In this document: piece after piece, positions 5,675-8,953 of the stretch
Layout: the number at the start of each line of letters is the position of its first letter
Position numbering within the stretch: the stretch's first letter is position 1
Origin: Akkermansiaceae bacterium
Lineage (GTDB): Bacteria; Verrucomicrobiota; Verrucomicrobiia; Verrucomicrobiales; Akkermansiaceae
Direction: 5' to 3'
NCBI GenBank assembly: GCA_023300065.1
Contig: JALZWJ010000235.1
Span: forward strand, 1-8,953
Length of the DNA: 8,953 bases
Program-made: the position numbers and the translations under genes
The notes under the pieces: generated by a model
Databases searched by the model: none
What the model saw: only the letters and a program-made list of their open reading frames with translations
What the model was told of the DNA's origin: nothing

Positions 5675-6517
5675 TTAATCGCGAGCGCGAACATTGGGCG
5701 CTTCGGCAAAAGCACGGGCCACGCCACGATGGGAGCTTTCCGCCCACGGCTCCCGTCCTTTTTCAGTAAAGAGAGCCAACCCGACCACCCCAATATTCCG
5801 AGTGCTCCCATGGCGTAAATTTGCGTAAGAACGACTCACCGACGAGAATTTAAAGGAGGCCACGGCATCGTGACTAGTGCGGAAGCCCTTCACCACGAGA
5901 GTCTTCCCAGGGTTGATAAGATAGCCACGTTTTTTCGTCGAAGCCGCCTCTCCATCGATCACATCTAGTCCATCGACACTCAGCACCACTTCGAGGCGGG
6001 CTTGGCTGATATTTTTAATCTTCAACTGATACTCGCGCCCCTTCTTCCCGATGACAAAGCGCCCCCCGCGCCACCAATAGTTCCCCAGAGTCCCCCAACT
6101 TCCGCTCATCCCCCACTCGATCAAGCCGCCAGCCGCTTTTTGCAGCCCCTTCCCTTTCGTGCTGCGATCTACGCCCATCGCCTTCGCACCCTCGCTGTCA
6201 TTATAGCGAATCGTGGTCAGGTATTTTGGCTGACCGCTGGTGCGGGTAAAGTCAGAGTAACCCAATGCCGACTCCACTTCCCGGCCGAAGCCTGTCGCGA
6301 TCCCCGTCCGCTCCTTCTTAGGAGCCGGAGCCACGCTCGCTTTTTGCTGAGTCCTAGGAACCTCCTTCACCACTGGAAACCACTCACTCTCCTCGGTAGA
6401 TGGGATGGCAGGCGCCGCAGAAGGAAGAGCATGCCGAACCTCACTGGAGCAACTCGAAAGCAGCCAACTAAAGCCCAAGATCATGACACAGGACGGGATG
6501 AAGTGCTTCACTCTCAT
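5675..6517 (-). CDS. Lipoprotein of an uncharacterised conserved family
   Basis: A 280-residue predicted lipoprotein: signal with hydrophobic core VMILGFSWLL and lipobox LSSC (Cys 23, then Ser). Residues about 24-75 are a Pro/Ala/Glu-rich linker. From about 150 there is a compact domain with GGRFVIGKKGREYQLKIKN, VVLSVDGLDVIDG (177-189), KKRGYLINPGKTL (195-207), the GFRTSHDAVASFKFS strand pair (211-225) and NIGVVGLALF (241-250). I recall this set of motifs (VDGLDVxDG, KRGYxxxP, FRTSxxAVAxFxFSS, RNxGVxGxAxF) from hypothetical proteins in other Gram-negative bacteria, so the domain is conserved, but I know no function for it; it looks like a beta-sandwich (inference). It is the first gene of a minus-strand pair with the 47-residue lipoprotein. 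A large inverted repeat lies just before its ATG, and no Shine-Dalgarno is visible. Confidence 0.82.
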   Translation of the reverse strand: MRVKHFIPSCVMILGFSWLLSSCSSEVRHALPSAAPAIPSTEESEWFPVVKEVPRTQQKASVAPAPKKERTGIATGFGREVESALGYSDFTRTSGQPKYLTTIRYNDSEGAKAMGVDRSTKGKGLQKAAGGLIEWGMSGSWGTLGNYWWRGGRFVIGKKGREYQLKIKNISQARLEVVLSVDGLDVIDGEAASTKKRGYLINPGKTLVVKGFRTSHDAVASFKFSSVSRSYANLRHGSTRNIGVVGLALFTEKGREPWAESSHRGVARAFAEAPNVRARD

Positions 6518-6525
6518 AACGATGC

Positions 6526-6574
6526 TAAAAAAACAGCAATTCAGGGTGCCGTCAACCCAAATGCAGTTTTTTTA
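6526..6574. repeat. Long imperfect inverted repeat between divergent genes
   Basis: TAAAAAAAC (6526-6534) pairs perfectly with GTTTTTTTA (6566-6574). Inside it an A/A mismatch, a 2-base GC/GC pairing, an internal loop and GGGT/ACCC (6544-6547, 6555-6558) around a 7-base loop complete the hairpin. It starts 9 bases upstream of the minus-strand ATG at 6517, and each strand ends the structure in a T-run. It could be a two-way terminator-like insulator, a 5' leader structure or an operator; the sequence does not decide. Confidence 0.45.
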
Positions 6575-6611
6575 ACAGATCTTTTTCATCAATAAATTAC
6601 ACTATGTTCAC

Positions 6612-6641
6612 TTGACCGCTTCATAGGGAAGGGGCAATAAC
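6612..6641 (+). promoter_or_regulatory. Weak candidate promoter for the L,D-transpeptidase pair
   Basis: TTGACC (6612-6617, 5/6) and AATAAC (6636-6641, 4/6) are 18 bases apart, predicting a start a few bases before ATG 6654 and so almost no leader. A GGGAAGGGG stretch between the boxes is too far from the ATG to act as a ribosome site. Confidence 0.3.
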
Positions 6642-6653
6642 TCTTAAGTCACG

Positions 6654-7325
6654 ATGAAATTATCTAGTCTACCCCCCCACCACCTGATGGCCGCTCTGAC
6701 AGGCCTCTTCCTCACCAGCTGCGGCAGCAGCCCTTTTAAGGCCACGGAACCAACGCCGAACCCCGAGCAAACAGTCGTCAAAGTCGCCGAGAAAGTGAAT
6801 CCTCATCCTCCCGGCAGCTATGAGCACTTTAAGTTCGGCCCCTACCCAGGCACGACACGGACTTGGAAAAACGCAGCTCTACTCCCCACCGCAAATGCCA
6901 CGAACTCTCACGTAAAAGTCGACCTCTCGACCCAACGTGGTTTTCTCATGGTCGGCGACCAGATCGCGATGGACTACCGCGTTTCTAGCGGCAGCTCAAA
7001 GCACAAGACCCCTCCCGGAACCTACAAAATCACCGAGAAGATCAAAGACAAGCGCTCTAACCTCTATGGTAAAATCCTAAATGCCGATGGCGGAGTTGTA
7101 AAAAGCGGAGCCGACTCCCGGAAAGACACCCCACCTCCAGGCGGTGAATTCCTCGGAGCATCGATGCCTTACTGGATGCGCCTTACAAACACAGGCATTG
7201 GCATGCACGCCGGCAACGTGAACAGCCGCTACGCCTCTCATGGGTGTATCCGCTCCCACGCCGACGCCGTCCCCATCGTCTTCGAGAAAACGAAAATTGG
7301 CACGCAGGTCACAATCACAGAATAA
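6654..7325 (+). CDS. Lipoprotein L,D-transpeptidase (YkuD domain), canonical motif
   Basis: A 223-residue YkuD-family enzyme. Such enzymes join meso-diaminopimelate residues (3-3 cross-links), attach proteins to peptidoglycan, or cleave such links, working in the periplasm through a cysteine. The signal peptide has lipobox LTSC with Cys 23 followed by Gly, so this one is membrane-anchored, by the Lol rule at the outer membrane. A linker (24-85) precedes the YkuD domain: VKVDLSTQRGFLMV (87-100), PPGTYKITEK (120-129), GASMPYWMRLTNTGIGMHAG (168-187) and the catalytic SHGCIR (195-200) with nucleophile Cys 198 and partner His 185. All catalytic residues are present. It is the first of two tandem paralogs, with 37 bases between them and no terminator, so co-transcription is likely. 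Whether it cross-links peptidoglycan or tethers lipoproteins cannot be told. Confidence 0.9.
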   Translation: MKLSSLPPHHLMAALTGLFLTSCGSSPFKATEPTPNPEQTVVKVAEKVNPHPPGSYEHFKFGPYPGTTRTWKNAALLPTANATNSHVKVDLSTQRGFLMVGDQIAMDYRVSSGSSKHKTPPGTYKITEKIKDKRSNLYGKILNADGGVVKSGADSRKDTPPPGGEFLGASMPYWMRLTNTGIGMHAGNVNSRYASHGCIRSHADAVPIVFEKTKIGTQVTITE

Positions 7326-7362
7326 CCACTCTCCATAAACTTATTAACTCCCCAAAACTGAT

Positions 7363-7962
7363 ATGAAAAAAATCATCATGACCGTCGCGCTCACTCTCGG
7401 CGCGCTCTTCTTCACTAGCTGCTCTAGCTCCAACTCATCAGGCGCCAACTCTTATGCGGCTTTCCAGAAGAGGTCAGACTATCGCAGCACGCTGTCTGTT
7501 TATAAAAACGAAACGGCCTATGCCGCCGCTAATTCTTCAAACACCAAGATCCGCGTGGACCTCAGTGATCAACGCGCCCAGCTCCTCGTAGGCCCGGAAG
7601 AGACCGTCGCGCTAGACACCCCGGTGTGCACTGGCCGTGCCGGCAAACGCACCCCTACTGGCACCTTCCCCATCACCGAGATGATCGTCAACAAACGCTC
7701 CACCATCTTCGGCACCACCTACTATAAAGGCAAACGCGTCCACGGTGGCGACCGCCGCAAGTATGGTGGACCTAAAGACAAATACGTCGGCGCATCGCTC
7801 CCATACTGGATGCGTCTCACGGGTGATGGCATCGGCATGCACGGTTCAGGTAGCGTTCACCGCAGCCCTGCTAGCAGTGGTTGTATCCGCACACCACACA
7901 CCGTCATCCCGGAGATCTACTCCAAGGTCAAAAAGGGCACTCCGATTGTCGTTGTTCCTTAG
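7363..7962 (+). CDS. Lipoprotein L,D-transpeptidase (YkuD domain), SSGC variant
   Basis: A 199-residue paralog of the preceding gene. Signal with lipobox FTSC, Cys 20, then a Ser-rich linker. YkuD domain: IRVDLSDQRAQLLVG (63-77), TPTGTFPITEM (97-107), GASLPYWMRLTGDGIGMHGS (143-162) and the catalytic ASSGCIR (170-176) with Cys 174 and His 160. The usual SHGC reads SSGC, so the motif His is Ser. I recall SSGCIRM in alphaproteobacterial L,D-transpeptidases, so activity is probably kept, perhaps with different specificity. The two paralogs share VDLS-x-QR, TPP/TPTGT and GASxPYWMRLTxxGIGMH but differ in the middle: here the stretch before GASLP is Lys/Arg/Gly-rich (KGKRVHGGDRRKYGGPKDKY). ATG 7363 has no Shine-Dalgarno (CCAAAACTGAT before it). 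A strong terminator follows the stop by 24 bases. Confidence 0.9.
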   Translation: MKKIIMTVALTLGALFFTSCSSSNSSGANSYAAFQKRSDYRSTLSVYKNETAYAAANSSNTKIRVDLSDQRAQLLVGPEETVALDTPVCTGRAGKRTPTGTFPITEMIVNKRSTIFGTTYYKGKRVHGGDRRKYGGPKDKYVGASLPYWMRLTGDGIGMHGSGSVHRSPASSGCIRTPHTVIPEIYSKVKKGTPIVVVP

Positions 7963-7986
7963 TTTTCTTTCGTTCATTTAGAACAG

Positions 7987-8022
7987 AAAACGCGCTCCTT
8001 GAAAAAGGAGCGCGTTTTTTTT
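7987..8022 (+). terminator. Strong rho-independent terminator, probably serving both converging genes
   Basis: A perfect 14-base-pair stem (7987-8000 with 8005-8018, core CGCGCTCCTT) is capped by a GAAA tetraloop and followed by a run of eight T from 8015. On the minus strand the same hairpin is followed by TTTTCTGTTC, so it may also end the leuA transcript, whose stop lies 10 bases away. Confidence 0.92.
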
Positions 8023-8032
8023 GAATCATCTT

Positions 8033-8953
8033 TTAACGGAGCAGATTCCAAGCACAGACCAGCGCCTTCACGCCGGCCATCTCGATGGATGGATCAACCC
8101 CCACGCCCCAGAGAATGGTGCCATCATCCTTCCGTAATTGAACGTAAGCGGCAGCATCAGAACTGGAACCTCCCCGCACCGCGTGGGAGCGGTAGTCGGT
8201 AAGCGTAAAGTCCTTCAAGCCAGATTTCTCGAGTCCTTGCACGAAGGCATTGATCGGGCCATTGCCAACTCCCTCGATTGTTCGTTCTTCCCCGTCGCTC
8301 ACGATGATCGCCTTACAAGCCACTTCACCGCGCCCACTCCCTTGGTGGTCTAGCTCGTATCCTTGCAACATCATTTGAGTTGAGACATTAACAAATTCTT
8401 CAAAGAAGACCTTGCCCACCTCTGCGGACGAGAGCTCTGCCCCCTGCTGATCGGCGAGATCATAAACGCGCTTCCCAACCTGCGGGTGCATTGTTTTTGG
8501 TAAATCGAACCCATGCTCTTGATCGATGATGTAAGCCACACCGCCTTTGCCGGACTGCGAGTTGATCCTGACGATCGCCTCATAACTCCGGCCGATGTCG
8601 TGAGGGTCAATCGTGAGATAAGGCACGCCCCACTTCTCAGCATCCTCCTTCGCCCGGCGATCCAGCCCCTTCTTAATGGCGTCTTGGTGACTGCCAGAAA
8701 AGGCGGTGAAGACTAATTCACCCGCATAAGGCTGGCGGTCTGGAACCGTCATACGAGTCGTCCGTTCATAGACTTCACGCAGGCTCGAAAGGTCTGAAAA
8801 ATCCAAGCCCGTCTCCATCCCGTGACTGTTCATATTGAGAGCCACGATCACGATGTCGAGATTCCCGGTCCGTTCTCCGTTTCCAAAAAGGGTCCCCTCA
8901 ACCCGATCCGCACCGGCCATCAAGCCCAGTTCCGTCGCAGCAACGCCCGTGCC
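8033..8953 (-). CDS. leuA: 2-isopropylmalate synthase, C-terminal part
   Basis: The last 306 residues of LeuA; the frame is open to the right edge, so the N-terminal part is outside. The enzyme condenses acetyl-CoA with 2-oxoisovalerate, the first committed step of leucine synthesis, in the cytoplasm. The visible part starts with GTGVAATELGLMAGADRVEG, the end of the metal-binding HNDxGTG segment, then TLFGNGERTGN (21-31), the conserved barrel end. FTAFSGSHQDAIKKG (82-96) and the following helical region belong to the long form (about 550 residues). The regulatory dimer domain (about 178-306), where leucine binds in the family, has GVGNGPINAFVQGL (228-241), DYRSHAVRGGSSSDAAAYVQ (253-272) and ends ALVCAWNLLR. 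All motifs are intact and no truncation is seen. No other leucine genes are in the window. It converges on the L,D-transpeptidase pair across a shared terminator. Confidence 0.95.
   Translation of the reverse strand, partial: GTGVAATELGLMAGADRVEGTLFGNGERTGNLDIVIVALNMNSHGMETGLDFSDLSSLREVYERTTRMTVPDRQPYAGELVFTAFSGSHQDAIKKGLDRRAKEDAEKWGVPYLTIDPHDIGRSYEAIVRINSQSGKGGVAYIIDQEHGFDLPKTMHPQVGKRVYDLADQQGAELSSAEVGKVFFEEFVNVSTQMMLQGYELDHQGSGRGEVACKAIIVSDGEERTIEGVGNGPINAFVQGLEKSGLKDFTLTDYRSHAVRGGSSSDAAAYVQLRKDDGTILWGVGVDPSIEMAGVKALVCAWNLLR

Noticed and set aside
5675..5811. N-terminal extension of the small lipoprotein to an upstream start at 5811
   Set aside because: It overlaps the end of the upstream lipoprotein gene in another frame and would place the signal peptide in the middle of the protein.
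6550..6555. TTGACG on the minus strand as -35 for the 280-residue lipoprotein gene
   Set aside because: No acceptable -10 at 16-18 bases; it falls in the loop of the inverted repeat.
6002..6595. 197-residue plus-strand open frame
   Set aside because: It lies antisense to the 280-residue lipoprotein, whose signal peptide and conserved motifs are clear; its translation is low-complexity and has no domain, signal or ribosome site.
6572..6603. TTAACA with TACACT as plus-strand promoter
   Set aside because: The spacing is 20 bases and the better-spaced boxes are poor matches.
1..8953. CRISPR array, tRNA, IS element or phage genes
   Set aside because: No regular direct repeats with spacers, no cloverleaf-like or transposase/integrase motifs were found on reading both strands.

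Overview
The window reads as ordinary chromosome from a Gram-negative bacterium, most likely a member of the Verrucomicrobiota (moderate confidence). Reasons: many short lipoproteins with a [L/F]-[A/T/S]-S-C lipobox, weak Shine-Dalgarno use, lipoprotein-type YkuD L,D-transpeptidases, and a degenerate TFIIB-type zinc-ribbon protein of a kind I associate with that phylum. The phylum call comes from remembered family resemblance, not from a search. The DNA is densely coded. No tRNA, rRNA, CRISPR, insertion sequence or phage gene is visible, and no gene-free stretch exceeds about 140 bases.

Layout. (1) 2-1665, plus strand: the C-terminal part of a PqiB-type MCE protein, a PqiC-type lipoprotein and a Blc-type lipocalin lipoprotein, tightly packed; the last two overlap by ATGA. 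This looks like an intermembrane lipid-transport operon that has gained a lipid-binding lipocalin. (2) 1687-3563, minus strand: a two-gene unit made of a membrane protein resembling YugP-type zinc metallopeptidases, but without the HEXXH motif, followed by a DUF3592-like membrane protein. (3) 3599-3648: two divergent sigma70-like promoters whose -10 boxes overlap, serving region 2 and the next gene. (4) 3661-4812, plus: a membrane-anchored coiled-coil protein with an OmpA-like C-terminus, closed by a strong terminator. (5) 4924-5460, plus: a TFIIB-type zinc-ribbon relative that has lost most of its zinc cysteines, with a promoter placed so that its mRNA could be leaderless. (6) 5521-6517, minus: two lipoproteins in one unit, one of 280 residues and one of only 47. 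(7) 6654-7962, plus: two tandem lipoprotein L,D-transpeptidases, closed by a strong hairpin. (8) 8033-8953, minus: the C-terminal 306 residues of 2-isopropylmalate synthase (leuA), running off the right edge.

Apart from leuA the theme is the cell envelope: lipid traffic between membranes (PqiB, PqiC, lipocalin), peptidoglycan remodelling or attachment (L,D-transpeptidases, OmpA-like protein), and six predicted lipoproteins. None of the six has Asp right after the lipidated Cys, so by the E. coli Lol rule they would go to the outer membrane (inference). The most unusual items are the HEXXH-less YugP-like protein, the lipocalin coupled to pqiC, the eroded zinc ribbon and the overlapping divergent promoters.
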